From Acetobacter sicerae (GTDB lineage: Bacteria; Pseudomonadota; Alphaproteobacteria; Acetobacterales; Acetobacteraceae), in NCBI RefSeq assembly GCF_011516765.1, contig NZ_JAAABN010000001.1, positions 1 to 64,000 on the forward strand: a stretch of 64,000 bases of DNA. The letters are read 5' to 3'. How positions within the stretch are numbered: the first letter of the stretch is position 1; each line of letters starts with the position of its first letter. Below, piece by piece: positions 15,670-27,479 of the stretch. Position numbers and translations under genes: made by a program. A model generated the notes under the pieces. The model was given only the letters and a program-made list of their open reading frames with translations. It was not told the DNA's origin and ran no database searches.

Positions 15670-17440
15670 GATCCTCTCCTTCCAGCCATGCGAGAAGGCT
15701 TGCAGGCGGCAGATCCTGGGATGGAAATGTCGTGTGCAGTCCGTAGAGAGAGGTTCCCTGGGGAGGGGAAGGGAGCCGGGCGGAAATTGCGCCCAGATTG
15801 AATGCGATGTTCAGAACGGATCCGTCTTCCATCGCCCAGCGGGCGAGGAGCGCACAGCCCTGTCCGGTCAGATGCGTAACGTCCAGTCCATGGGTATTCT
15901 TCAGGCGCGGCACGATATATTGGCGTCGCACACACAGGAGTTCGCGTGTGCGGTCCAGCCATTGCTTATGCTCCGGCTGCTCCATTTCCCGACGGTCAGG
16001 ACGTGAGCGTTCGAACGTCTGCGGATCGTTCGGGTCCGGGATGAGTTCGCGGTGGTGTGGGTCCCGGAACTGCCTGAAAGAGGCAAATTCCTGTCGGCGT
16101 CCATCGCGCACGATCCGGGCCAGTTCCGCATTGTGGCTGGTGAAAAAGAAGAACGGTGTGCGTGTTCCCCATTCGTCTCCAGAGAAGATCATCGGAATCT
16201 GGGGGGAGAGCAGAAGGAGGGCGTAGGCTGCTTCCAGCATGTGTGGCTGCGCGAGAACGGTCAGTCGTTCTCCCATGGCGCGGTTGCCGGTCTGGTCATG
16301 GTTTTGCAGAAACAGAATGAATTTTTCGGTCGGCAGATCGGCTGAGGGAGCGCCTCGGGCTTTGCCCGTGACAGGCGATCTGTCTCCCTGAAACCGAAAT
16401 CCTTCCTTGAGGACACAGGAAAGATCCTCTGCGGGGTGGGAGGCGAAATTTCCGTAATAACCTTCCGTCTCCCCCGTGAGGATGACATGCAGGGCATTGT
16501 GCCCGTCGTCGTTCCACTGGGCGGTGAAACCTTCGCGCAGCAGACGGGCGTCGTTGTTTTCGTTTTCAAGGATGAGATGAACGTGGCGGTCCGGCTCCAC
16601 GGTTTGCCTGACGGTTTCACGTAACTCCGCAAGCCAGCCCTGTTCCGTAATGGCCTGCACGGCATCAAGACGCAGACCGTCGAAGCGGAATTCCATGAGC
16701 CAGTAGAGCGCGTTGTCGATGAAGAAATCACGGACTGGCCGCTGGGTGAAATCGATGGCATGTCCCCAAGGTGTGCGACGATCCTGCAGAAAGAAAGGAC
16801 GCGCATACTGTTCGATGAAGTTCCCGTCCGGTCCGAAATGATTATAGACTACATCGAGAAAAATCATGAGGTTAAGCGTATGGGCGCGGTCGATCAGCGC
16901 CTTGAGTTCGTCCGGCGTGCCATAAGCGCTTTCAGGCGCAAAAGGCAGGACGCCGTCATATCCCCAGTTGCGTTCTCCGGGGAATTCCGCAATCGGCATG
17001 AGTTCGATGGCGGTGATGCCGAGTGCGGCAAGGCGCGGAAGATCGGCTGCGAGCCTGGTATAGCCGCCAGCCAGTCCGACATGTACTTCGTAGATGACGG
17101 CTTCTTCCCATGGTTTTCCGCGCCAGTGCGGATTCTGCCAGCTGTAGGCATCGGGATCTGTCACGACACTGGGGCCATGCACGTCGTCTGGCTGGCTGGT
17201 GGAGGCCGGATCGGGAACCAGCAGGTCTGGAGTGATGCGGTAGCGATAAGGAAGTCCCGCGCCGGTGGGTGTTTCGCACGCGAACCATCCATCGTTTTCC
17301 CTTGTCATCGGGACGGGGGGAAGGTTTTCCGCTTCCAGCGTCACGGAGGAGCAGGATGGAGCCCAGAGGCGAAAGCGCGTGCGGTGCTGTGAAAGAAGCT
17401 GGGCGCCGTGTCTTCGGGTGTAACGATGGATATGGGACAT
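15662..17440 (-). CDS. treZ: malto-oligosyltrehalose trehalohydrolase
   Basis: A 592-residue GH13 enzyme releasing trehalose from maltooligosyltrehalose. An N-terminal CBM48/E-set domain (about residues 10-95) precedes the barrel with MIFLDVVYNHFG, FRFDGLRLDAVQAI (nucleophile Asp), LILENENND (Glu) and LQNHDQTGNRAMG (HD). Length and motifs fit TreZ. The start is 13 bases after the glgX stop. With treY two genes downstream it forms a complete TreYZ route; trehalose is a compatible solute useful under acid, ethanol or osmotic stress. Confidence 0.95.
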   Translation of the reverse strand: MSHIHRYTRRHGAQLLSQHRTRFRLWAPSCSSVTLEAENLPPVPMTRENDGWFACETPTGAGLPYRYRITPDLLVPDPASTSQPDDVHGPSVVTDPDAYSWQNPHWRGKPWEEAVIYEVHVGLAGGYTRLAADLPRLAALGITAIELMPIAEFPGERNWGYDGVLPFAPESAYGTPDELKALIDRAHTLNLMIFLDVVYNHFGPDGNFIEQYARPFFLQDRRTPWGHAIDFTQRPVRDFFIDNALYWLMEFRFDGLRLDAVQAITEQGWLAELRETVRQTVEPDRHVHLILENENNDARLLREGFTAQWNDDGHNALHVILTGETEGYYGNFASHPAEDLSCVLKEGFRFQGDRSPVTGKARGAPSADLPTEKFILFLQNHDQTGNRAMGERLTVLAQPHMLEAAYALLLLSPQIPMIFSGDEWGTRTPFFFFTSHNAELARIVRDGRRQEFASFRQFRDPHHRELIPDPNDPQTFERSRPDRREMEQPEHKQWLDRTRELLCVRRQYIVPRLKNTHGLDVTHLTGQGCALLARWAMEDGSVLNIAFNLGAISARLPSPPQGTSLYGLHTTFPSQDLPPASLLAWLEGEDHV

Positions 17441-17453
17441 GACCTGCCTCCTG

Positions 17454-19583
17454 TCAGCCGTTTTCGGACTTTCTGGTTATGGTGGCGGGATCGAGTTGCA
17501 GAAGGAGGACCGAATGTGCGGCCACGGTCAGGCTGTGCAGTTCAGTGGCGGGGTCCTCGGGCTCCGTGTGGCGCGGGCGCGCACTGTCCAGAAGCAGACG
17601 CCATGTGCCGGCAGGGGGCGGTAAGGCGCAGGATGCTTCTGCATCGCCGGGATTGAGAATCATGTAGGTGTTATCTATGGAGTCCCCATCCTCAATGGCG
17701 CGGCGCAGGCCAAGGAGAGGTTGTCCTCCTTCATTCCAGTTATCGACCGACATGGGCTGACCCGCAGCATTGAACCACGCGATGTCGGGAAGATCCGGCA
17801 GGGGGGCGTGACGGCCGTGCATGTAGCGTTGCGCGCGCAGGGATGGATGTTCGCGCCGCAAAAGGGTCAGTCGCGCCACGAAATCCAGCATGTCCTGACC
17901 GCGGGGTGTTTGTGTCAGTGACCAGTCCAGCCAGGACAGATCGTTGTCCTGACAGTAGGCGTTGTTGTTGCCGTTCTGGGTCTGTCCGAATTCATCGCCT
18001 GCGAGAATCATGGGTGTTCCATGCGCCAGCAGGAGTGTGGCCATCATGGCGCGGCGGATACGATCGCGTTTTTCGATGATGGTGGCGTCATCGGTCGGTC
18101 CTTCCACGCCCCAGTTGCGGGTATGGTTGTCCCGTGCGCCGTCGAGATTGTCTTCCCTGTTGGCTTCGTTGTGCCGTGTTTCGTAGCTGACAGTGTCCAT
18201 CAGGGTGAAGCCGTCATGGGCTGTCACGAAATTGACGCTGGTCCATGCGCGCCGTCCGCGATGGTCAAAAATATCACCCGAGCCGGACAGACGGGTCGCC
18301 ATGTCGCCCTGCTGACGTTCGTCCTCGCGCCAGAAGCGGCGCGTGGTGTCACGGAAACGGTCGTTCCATTCGTGGAATCCCGGCGGGAAGTTGCCCACCT
18401 GATATCCCCCCGGTCCCGGGTCCCATGGCTCGGCAATCAGTTTGCGCGTGCGCAGAATGGGATCCTGCATGAGCGCATCGAGAAATCCCGAGTTCTGATC
18501 GTAGCCGTAGCTCTCGCGTCCCAGAATGGTCGCAAGGTCGAAGCGGAAGCCGTCGATATTGAACGCGCCGGCCCAGTGGCGCAGGGAATCGAGCACCATC
18601 TGGAGCACACGGGGATGAGAAAGATCGAGGGTGTTTCCGCAGCCGGTGTCGTTGATGTAGTGACGCTCATCTTCGGGGACGAGGCGGTAATAGCTGGCGT
18701 TGTCGAGACCGCGATAACACAGGGTGGGGCCAAGTTCGTTTCCTTCGCAGGTGTGGTTGTACACCACGTCCATCACCACCTCGATACCGGCGGCGTGCAG
18801 GGCGCGGATGGCGGCGCGGAAATCCTCTGTTTCGCCACGTCCCATATAGGCGGGATGCGGCGCGAAGAATGCGAGCGTGTTGTAGCCCCAGTAATTGGTG
18901 ACACCGCGTTCGATCAGAAAACGATCGGTGACGAATGCCTGTAGCGGCAGGAGTTCGAGTGTTGTGACGCCGAGTTTTGTCAGATGCTCCACGATGCGGG
19001 GGTGGCTTAACGCCTGAAAGGTTCCGCGTATCGCCGGAGGCATATCGGGATGGCGCATGGACAGACCCTTGAGGTGGGCCTCCATCACGATCACGTCTTC
19101 CGGTGGAATGTTGGGTCGATGATCGTCAGGCCAGTGCACATGAGGGGCAATCACACGGCATTTCGGCATGGCGCTGGCGCTGTCACGCCGGTCGAAGGAG
19201 AGGTCCGTGCGCGGTGAGTTGAGTCTGTAGCCAAACAGGGCGTCGGTCCAGCGGAGTTCACCTGTCAGTTCACGGGCGTAAGGATCGATCAGAAGCTTGT
19301 GGGGATTGAAACGATGACCTTCATGCGGATCGTGCGGTCCGAAAGCGCGATATCCATAAAGGAGGCCGGGTGACGCGCCGGGAAGATAACCATGCCAGAC
19401 TTCATCGGTGTATTCAGGAAGCCTGTGGCGCGCGACTTCACGACGACCTTTGCGATCGAACAGGCACAGATCAATGCGGGTGGCATTGGCGGAAAAGACG
19501 GCGAAATTGACGCCGCACCCATCGTAGGTGGCACCCAGAGGGTAGGGTGCGCCGGGTTCGAGAGAGTCTGAAACGGCGCTCAT
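17454..19583 (-). CDS. glgX: glycogen debranching enzyme
   Basis: A 709-residue GH13 isoamylase-type debranching enzyme that hydrolyses alpha-1,6 branches. An N-terminal CBM48 domain (GCGVNFAVFSANA near residue 20) is followed by VVMDVVYNHTCEG, GFRFDLATILGRE (nucleophile Asp), LIAEPWDPGPGGY (Glu) and VTAHDGFTLMD (HD). The ATG at 19583 (MSAVSDSLEPG) overlaps the glgB stop in ATGA form, showing coupling; an in-frame extension further upstream lies inside glgB and is rejected. It supplies linear chains to MalQ and TreY. Confidence 0.94.
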   Translation of the reverse strand: MSAVSDSLEPGAPYPLGATYDGCGVNFAVFSANATRIDLCLFDRKGRREVARHRLPEYTDEVWHGYLPGASPGLLYGYRAFGPHDPHEGHRFNPHKLLIDPYARELTGELRWTDALFGYRLNSPRTDLSFDRRDSASAMPKCRVIAPHVHWPDDHRPNIPPEDVIVMEAHLKGLSMRHPDMPPAIRGTFQALSHPRIVEHLTKLGVTTLELLPLQAFVTDRFLIERGVTNYWGYNTLAFFAPHPAYMGRGETEDFRAAIRALHAAGIEVVMDVVYNHTCEGNELGPTLCYRGLDNASYYRLVPEDERHYINDTGCGNTLDLSHPRVLQMVLDSLRHWAGAFNIDGFRFDLATILGRESYGYDQNSGFLDALMQDPILRTRKLIAEPWDPGPGGYQVGNFPPGFHEWNDRFRDTTRRFWREDERQQGDMATRLSGSGDIFDHRGRRAWTSVNFVTAHDGFTLMDTVSYETRHNEANREDNLDGARDNHTRNWGVEGPTDDATIIEKRDRIRRAMMATLLLAHGTPMILAGDEFGQTQNGNNNAYCQDNDLSWLDWSLTQTPRGQDMLDFVARLTLLRREHPSLRAQRYMHGRHAPLPDLPDIAWFNAAGQPMSVDNWNEGGQPLLGLRRAIEDGDSIDNTYMILNPGDAEASCALPPPAGTWRLLLDSARPRHTEPEDPATELHSLTVAAHSVLLLQLDPATITRKSENG

Positions 19584-21808
19584 CCTGCGTCTCCACGGGC
19601 TGGAGAGAGGATGAGAACGGCCAGTGGCGGCAAGACAAGTTCGACCGACCAGTTGCAGCCATGCGCGGCCACCGCCTTTGCGCTGACCCGGCCGCCATTG
19701 CCGACATTGCTGCCGCCATAGACGCTGGCGTCCGTATTGATGATCTCGCGCCATTCTCCGGCGTTCGGCACGCCCACGCGGTAGGCATGGCGGATAACGG
19801 GCGTTGCATTCCACACCACGACAATGGGAGAGGCGGGGGGGGCGAAGCGGGCCCACGCAAACACCACGTTGGCGTCATCATCATTGATCAGCCAGGAAAA
19901 ACCCGCTGGATCGGTGTCGAGTTCATGCAGTGCGGGGTGGAATCGGAGGGTGTGATTGAGATCGCGTACAAGCCTCTGCATGCCAGCTTTGGGCAGTTCG
20001 GACAGTGAGCGCCAGTCAGGTTCTCCATCATGGTTCCATTCCTGCGCCTGTGCGATCTCTCCGCCCATGAACAGGAGTTTCTTGCCTGGATGGGTCCACA
20101 TGAAGGCAAAACAGGCCCGTAGATTGGCATGCTGTCGCCAGCTATCTCCCGGCATACGGGAAAGAAGCGAGCCTTTGCCGTGCGTCACTTCGTCATGGGA
20201 GAGGGGAAGAATGAACCGCTCGGAAAAACCGTAATGTGTGCCGAAAAGAATTTCGGAGAGATGGTGTCCGCGCCATAATGGATCGCGCTGCATGAAGTGC
20301 AGGGTGTCGTGCATCCATCCCATGTTCCATTTGAAAGAAAACCCCAGCCCCCCATCGGCTGTCGGGTGGGTGACGCCGGGCCATGCCGTGGACTCTTCGG
20401 CGACGATCTGAACATCGGGCACATGGCGTTGCAGGGTATCGGTCAGTTCCCGCAGGAATGACACGGCCTCAAGGTTTTCGCGTCCTCCGTGGATATTGGG
20501 AATCCAGTCGCCGTTCTGGCGGCTGTAGTCGCGATACAGCATGGAGGCGACCGCATCCACGCGAAGGCCATCGATATGGAAATGCTCGCACCACATCAGG
20601 GCGCTCGAAATGAGAAAAGCGCGCACCTCGTGCCGCCCGTAATTGTAGATCAGCGTGTTCCAGTCACGATGTATTCCCTCACGCGGGTCTGCGTGTTCAA
20701 AGAGGGCGGTTCCATCGAAACAGGCCAGACCGTGCAGGTCGTTGGGAAAGTGCGCGGGCACCCAATCCAGAATGACACCGATGCCGGCATCGTGGCAGGC
20801 ATTGATAAACGCAGCGAAATCTTCCGGACTTCCGTGGCGGGCGGTGGGAGCGAACAGTGCGAGGGTCTGATAACCCCATGATCCGCCAAAGGGATATTCC
20901 ATGATGGGAAGAAGCTCTATGTGCGTAAAACCGTTTTCCACCACATAAGGAATGAGGTCGCGCGTCAGATCCTGCCATGTGGCGATGCGATCCGGGTCTC
21001 CGTTGGGGCGGCGCCATGAAAGAGCGTGGACTTCATAGATGGAGAGCGGTGCTTGCGGCGCGTGGCGTGCGATCCGTGTCGCCATCCATGCGTCATCTGT
21101 CCAGGGAAACGGATCATTTCGGGCCACGACGGAGGCTGTGGCGGGAGGCAGTTCGGTGCGACGCGCAAAGGGGTCGGCCTTTTGTGGAAGAAGCGTGCCG
21201 TCCTGCCCCATGATCTCGAATTTATAGCGTTCTCCGGCTGTGAGTCCGGGAATGAAGAGTTCCCACACGCCCGCTATATGACGCAGCCGCATGGGGTGAC
21301 GACGACCATCCCAGATGTTGAAATCCCCGATTACGGACACGCGGCGAGCGTTGGGCGCCCAGACGGCAAAGCGCACACCCGTCACGCCGTGGAGTGTCAT
21401 GGGATGTGCGCCCAGAAGGTGATGAATGTGAAAATGCCTGCCTTCGGCAAAAGCGCGCAGTTCCTCTTCCGGCAGGATGGGGCCGAATGAATAGGGATCG
21501 CTGACCTCTTCCGTGGCGTCTGCCCATATTACGTGCAGACGATAAGGCGCTCCTTTGCGGACGGTGCCGATGAACATGCCTGTATCGTCCACCGGGCGCA
21601 TGGCGCGCTCGATGGGGGCTGAACGGGGGCGCTCGACGAGCAGCCGGACTTTGGCGGCATGGGGATAGAAGACACGGATGATATCGACTGACCCCGCATT
21701 GTGTCGGCCGAGGATGGAAAAAGGATCGCCGCAACGTCCGGCCAGAAGATCATCGGTGTTTGGGGGAATATGATAGGGAGTGCCATTTCGGTCCTGTCTC
21801 GCTGGCAT
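19580..21808 (-). CDS. glgB: 1,4-alpha-glucan branching enzyme
   Basis: A 742-residue GH13 branching enzyme that introduces alpha-1,6 branch points into the glucan made by GlgA. Two N-terminal beta domains (N1 and CBM48, about residues 20-220) precede the barrel with FTHIELLPIMEYPFGGSWGY, HIDGLRVDAVASMLY (nucleophile Asp), IVAEESTAWPG (acid Glu) and LPLSHDEVTHGK (HDE). Full length for the family. It starts 54 bases after glgA and overlaps glgX by 4 bases. Confidence 0.96.
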   Translation of the reverse strand: MPARQDRNGTPYHIPPNTDDLLAGRCGDPFSILGRHNAGSVDIIRVFYPHAAKVRLLVERPRSAPIERAMRPVDDTGMFIGTVRKGAPYRLHVIWADATEEVSDPYSFGPILPEEELRAFAEGRHFHIHHLLGAHPMTLHGVTGVRFAVWAPNARRVSVIGDFNIWDGRRHPMRLRHIAGVWELFIPGLTAGERYKFEIMGQDGTLLPQKADPFARRTELPPATASVVARNDPFPWTDDAWMATRIARHAPQAPLSIYEVHALSWRRPNGDPDRIATWQDLTRDLIPYVVENGFTHIELLPIMEYPFGGSWGYQTLALFAPTARHGSPEDFAAFINACHDAGIGVILDWVPAHFPNDLHGLACFDGTALFEHADPREGIHRDWNTLIYNYGRHEVRAFLISSALMWCEHFHIDGLRVDAVASMLYRDYSRQNGDWIPNIHGGRENLEAVSFLRELTDTLQRHVPDVQIVAEESTAWPGVTHPTADGGLGFSFKWNMGWMHDTLHFMQRDPLWRGHHLSEILFGTHYGFSERFILPLSHDEVTHGKGSLLSRMPGDSWRQHANLRACFAFMWTHPGKKLLFMGGEIAQAQEWNHDGEPDWRSLSELPKAGMQRLVRDLNHTLRFHPALHELDTDPAGFSWLINDDDANVVFAWARFAPPASPIVVVWNATPVIRHAYRVGVPNAGEWREIINTDASVYGGSNVGNGGRVSAKAVAAHGCNWSVELVLPPLAVLILSPARGDAG

Positions 21809-21862
21809 CCCTCAGACTCCTCTGGTGTGTGCTGATCCTGTGTGAACTATGCTTTTGAAAAC

Positions 21863-23512
21863 TCAGGCTCTGTTGCGGTGCGTGGAAGGCGGAATGGATG
21901 GTTTTCGAGCGATTTGCCTTTTGTCGCCGAAGGCGTGTCCCCGCATGCTGTCCGGCGCATGTGTGGAGGAAAGCCGCACGACATTGGGTTCTTTTGGTTC
22001 AACGATCTTCACTCCCGCGAGTTTCGCAAAGAGTCTGACATATTGAGCAGATTTTTCATGCCATGAGACATCCGTGGCCGCTCCGTTCTTCTGAAGCTGC
22101 GACCATGCCTTACGGTCTTCCCGGAAAAGACGACGCGCCCGCTCAACTGTGGCGGCGAGTGTCGCACCTTCGATGGGTGAAAACAGAAAACCTGTGCCTA
22201 CGCCGCGTCCTATGGCGGCATCGTTGGCGTCCACCACCGTATCGGCCAGTCCGCCCACGCGCGAGACAATGGGAACGGCGCCGTAACGCAGGGCGCAAAG
22301 CTGGGTGAGGCCGCAGGGCTCGAAACGTGAAGGAACAAGCAGGGTATCGACGGCTGAAGGCAGGCGGTGACCGAGTTCCTCGCTGTAACCGATATGACAG
22401 GCGAAACTGCGCGGAAATTTTCTTTGCAAGGCCGAAAAAGCTCGGTGAAGCGGGCGTTCTCCTTCGCCCACGACGATGATCTGTGTGTTGGAGACAAGCA
22501 GCCGTTCCATGATGTCGGGAAGAAGATCGACGCCTTTCTGTCGGGTCAGGCGGCTGACCACACCCATAAGAAAGGCGTTACGGTCCTGCGGCAGACCGAA
22601 TTCGGCCTGAAGGGCGAGTTTGTTGGACAGTCGTCCGATAGTGTCGCCCACGACATAGGGAAAGCGTACGGCAGGATCGTGCGCGGGATTCCATATGTTG
22701 ATGTCCACGCCATTGAGAATGCCGGTAAGAGCGGAGCTGCGTGTGCGTAGCAGACCATCGAAGCCCATTCCCCATTCGTTGCCCTGAATTTCCTGCGCAT
22801 AGGTTGGCGAGACCGTAGTGATCCAGTCACTGAAAAACAGACCGGCTTTCAGGAAACTGATGCGCCCGTGAAACTCGCAGCCGTCGATGAAGGCCGCCTG
22901 GGGGGGCAGTTCCAAAATGGGAAGATCGGTGAGGGGAAAGCTGCCATGAAAGGCGAGATTGTGGATCGTCTGGACGATACGGGGACGCTGGCTCACGCCG
23001 TTGGCGTGGAGGGGAGAATCTCCGTCATAGTGTAGATAGGCCGCCGTGAGTCCGGCCTGCCAGTCATGCAGTTGCACGATGTCGGGATGGTAGCCTTCAA
23101 GCCCGCCCTGAGCGATGGTGGCGGCAGCACGGGCCAGGGCCGCAAAACGCAGGTCGTTGTCAGGCCAGTCATAGCCTTCGGCAGTCACATAGGGATTGCC
23201 CGGGCGGTCATAGAGGACAGGGATATTGAGAACCAGAAGATTCTGGCCATCGATCTGTCCGATCTGAAGATGTGCGGGATGCCCCAGAACATGGCCCAGG
23301 TCGATGGAGCGCGAGGACACTTTTGCTATCGCGGCCAGAATGGCGGGGTAGCCTGGCAGGAGGGTCCATGTTTCTACGTTGTAGGGTGCGAGCGCCGTTG
23401 GAAGAGATGCTGTGACGTCTCCAAGTCCACCGGTTTTCACGAACGGAAACATTTCCGATGCTACGGAAAGAACGCGCAGGGGGCGGGACAGGGTTAACGC
23501 CGCTGGTGCCAT
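21863..23512 (-). CDS. glgA: glycogen synthase (ADP-glucose type)
   Basis: A 549-residue GT5 enzyme elongating alpha-1,4-glucan from ADP-glucose. It has KTGGLGD at residues 26-32 (ADP-glucose site) and PSRFEPCGLTQLCALRYG in the C-terminal Rossmann domain. ATG 23512 is preferred over an upstream in-frame TTG at 23563 because GAGGA precedes it. Bacterial GlgA is usually about 480 residues; the extra 50-60 residues at the C-terminus (after FAKLAGVKIVEPKEP) are basic and low in complexity. First gene of the operon. No glgC is in the window, so the ADP-glucose source must be encoded elsewhere. Confidence 0.94.
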   Translation of the reverse strand: MAPAALTLSRPLRVLSVASEMFPFVKTGGLGDVTASLPTALAPYNVETWTLLPGYPAILAAIAKVSSRSIDLGHVLGHPAHLQIGQIDGQNLLVLNIPVLYDRPGNPYVTAEGYDWPDNDLRFAALARAAATIAQGGLEGYHPDIVQLHDWQAGLTAAYLHYDGDSPLHANGVSQRPRIVQTIHNLAFHGSFPLTDLPILELPPQAAFIDGCEFHGRISFLKAGLFFSDWITTVSPTYAQEIQGNEWGMGFDGLLRTRSSALTGILNGVDINIWNPAHDPAVRFPYVVGDTIGRLSNKLALQAEFGLPQDRNAFLMGVVSRLTRQKGVDLLPDIMERLLVSNTQIIVVGEGERPLHRAFSALQRKFPRSFACHIGYSEELGHRLPSAVDTLLVPSRFEPCGLTQLCALRYGAVPIVSRVGGLADTVVDANDAAIGRGVGTGFLFSPIEGATLAATVERARRLFREDRKAWSQLQKNGAATDVSWHEKSAQYVRLFAKLAGVKIVEPKEPNVVRLSSTHAPDSMRGHAFGDKRQIARKPSIPPSTHRNRA

Positions 23513-23879
23513 CGTTTTGCCATCCTCTGCTGTCAGATGCCATTTTCGGCATACTGTTTCCAATGAGGTCTTCTTCTAAGAGGAACGATCCGGAGGCAGC
23601 GAGTATCATCCATCACGGAAAAGTGATTATGCGGAAGGGGCGGCGCTCACAGAGGGGCGGCGTTGGCGACTGTGTTGACGTCTGGATTGATGGAGTAACA
23701 TTCCAGTTCGCCGGAAGCATGGGACGAAGGAAGGTGCGATCGTGCAGACGGGCCGTCTGGAGGGATCGGAAGAACCATTGGTTGAAGTCCTTGCGGCCCG
23801 ATTTTGAGTGCAAGGAATGATAATTTCCGGTTCTGCGGACGATCTTCGCTTTGCGTTTAGAGCGGAGCGGCGGTCAGTG

Positions 23880-24030
23880 GGAGCGGATCAGGCCATCGGC
23901 TGATCCCGTGGCGGACTGACCACGAAGATTCCTGCCATTGTTGAGGCTGCGTTGCGGGAAAGGTTGTGGCGCTTTCCCTGAAGCCCGGGCAAAGAGCGGA
24001 CATCACTGAAAATAGTGACTCTGGACCAGT
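23880..24030 (+). pseudogene. IS5-family transposase fossil upstream of glgA
   Basis: In one frame from 23880 the sequence reads GADQAIG, a TGA stop, then SRGGLTTKIPAIVEAALRE up to another TGA at 23979. After a one-base shift it continues as PGQRADITENS. This is the internal part of an IS427-type OrfB (typical GADQAIGRSRGGLTTKIHA ... SPGQRADIT). The same GCGGATCAGGCCATCGG stretch occurs in the IS copies at 3170 and 3960. No terminal repeats remain, so it is an old, decayed insertion in the glgA-tRNA gap. Confidence 0.65.
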
Positions 24031-24055
24031 GACGCACGGTCACAGATACTGTGAC
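24002..24055. promoter_or_regulatory. cluster of TCACT/GTCAC inverted repeats
   Basis: Two tight inverted repeats lie 19 bases apart: TCACT-GAAAAT-AGTGA (24003-24018) and GTCACAG-ATA-CTGTGAC (24039-24055), with an outward-facing CAGTGA/GGTCAC pair between them. They could be operators, but the first lies within the IS5 fossil, and the site is about 490 bases upstream of glgA and 45 bases beyond the tRNA 3' end. Without a T-run they are not normal terminators. Role unknown. Confidence 0.35.
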
Positions 24056-24099
24056 GTTCCCGGGTCTAACTAGCTGATTTCATTGGGAAATTGAGTGTA

Positions 24100-24188
24100 T
24101 GGCGGAGAAGGTGGGATTCGAACCCACGGTACCCATAAGGCACAACGGTTTTCGAGACCGCCCCAATCGACCACTCTGGCACCTCTCC
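24100..24188 (-). tRNA. tRNA-Ser (anticodon CGA)
   Basis: The reverse strand folds as a class II tRNA. The acceptor stem GGAGAGG pairs with the complementary 3' strand (one G-U), followed by discriminator G and an encoded CCA. The anticodon loop TCTCGAAAA gives CGA, reading UCG serine codons. A long variable arm (TTGTGCCTTATGGGTACC region) and GGTTCGAATCC T-loop are present. Length 89 including CCA. It is divergent from rplU, with a promoter-like TTGTGT-17-TAAAAG upstream near 24208-24237. Confidence 0.95.
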
Positions 24189-24274
24189 GTAACGCCTTGC
24201 AGCGTTCGCAGCGAGCTTTTAGGCAAAGTTTTCATCTGACACAAGAGGGGAAATTGTTCTGTGTCTGATTTCAG

Positions 24275-24304
24275 TTGACGAAAAACCTGTCTCCCGCGTA
24301 AAAG
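24275..24304 (+). promoter_or_regulatory. possible sigma70 promoter of rplU-rpmA
   Basis: TTGACG at 24275-24280 and TAAAAG at 24299-24304 are separated by 18 bases, about 130 bases before the rplU ATG. The -35 box is close to consensus, the -10 box is weak. The long leader could carry L21 autoregulation, but I see no specific structure. Confidence 0.35.
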
Positions 24305-24432
24305 CCCCTCTCCACCGCTATAAGGTGGGGCAGACTGCGCAATAGTGGTCAACGAGAAAAAGCGACTGGACTGATCGCCTGCGTGAGAAGCGCCGCGAGA
24401 TGTCGATTGATCGGAAAGAGACGAGTTTCATT

Positions 24433-24747
24433 ATGTTCGCAGTTATCCGCACCGGCGGTAAGCAGTATCGCGTTACGCCAAACAGTGTGCTCAAGATCGA
24501 AAAGCTTGAGGCTGAAGCTGGTTCGACCATCACATTCTCCGATGTTCTCGCCGTCGGTGGTGAAGCAGGCACGACCATTGGCGCTCCGCTGGTTGCTGGC
24601 GCTACCGTGACAGCTACGGTCATCGCACAGGACCGCCTTGCGAAGATCATCATCTTCAAGAAGCGTCGTCGTCAGAACAGCCGCCGCAAGAATGGTCACC
24701 GCCAGCCGGTCACCGTTGTTCGTATTGGCGAGATCAAGGCTGCCTGA
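24433..24747 (+). CDS. rplU: 50S ribosomal protein L21
   Basis: A 104-residue protein starting [14 protein letters not shown], the standard bacterial L21 start, with the basic [16 protein letters not shown] segment (about residues 75-90) that contacts 23S rRNA. An 11-codon upstream in-frame extension is not conserved, so ATG 24433 is used. It is followed by rpmA after 51 bases, the usual rplU-rpmA-obg arrangement. Confidence 0.97.
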   Translation: MFAVIRTGGKQYRVTPNSVLKIEKLEAEAGSTITFSDVLAVGGEAGTTIGAPLVAGATVTATVIAQDRLAKIIIFKKRRRQNSRRKNGHRQPVTVVRIGEIKAA

Positions 24748-24798
24748 TCTCTCTTCGTGAGGTTGATCACAGGGTAGCATTAAGTAGGAGTAAGGTTC

Positions 24799-27349
<2,551 letters not shown>

Positions 27350-27479
27350 CGGGGGGTAAGTCTGCTTTCGCCCTCATTTCGGACATTTACTGGAACTAAT
27401 GGATTCTCAAAACCGGACGTAGGCTGCGAGCATCATCATGGAACCTGAGAGCGGTCGACATACAAATATAATATTAATT

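Noticed and set aside
19584..19856. N-terminal extension of glgX
   Set aside because: Lies inside glgB in another frame; the ATGA overlap at 19580-19583 gives the proper start.
24100..24188. tRNA-Ser as attachment site of the integrase at 4459
   Set aside because: It is nearly 19 kb away across housekeeping and metabolic operons, and I see no copy of its 3' end near the integrase.
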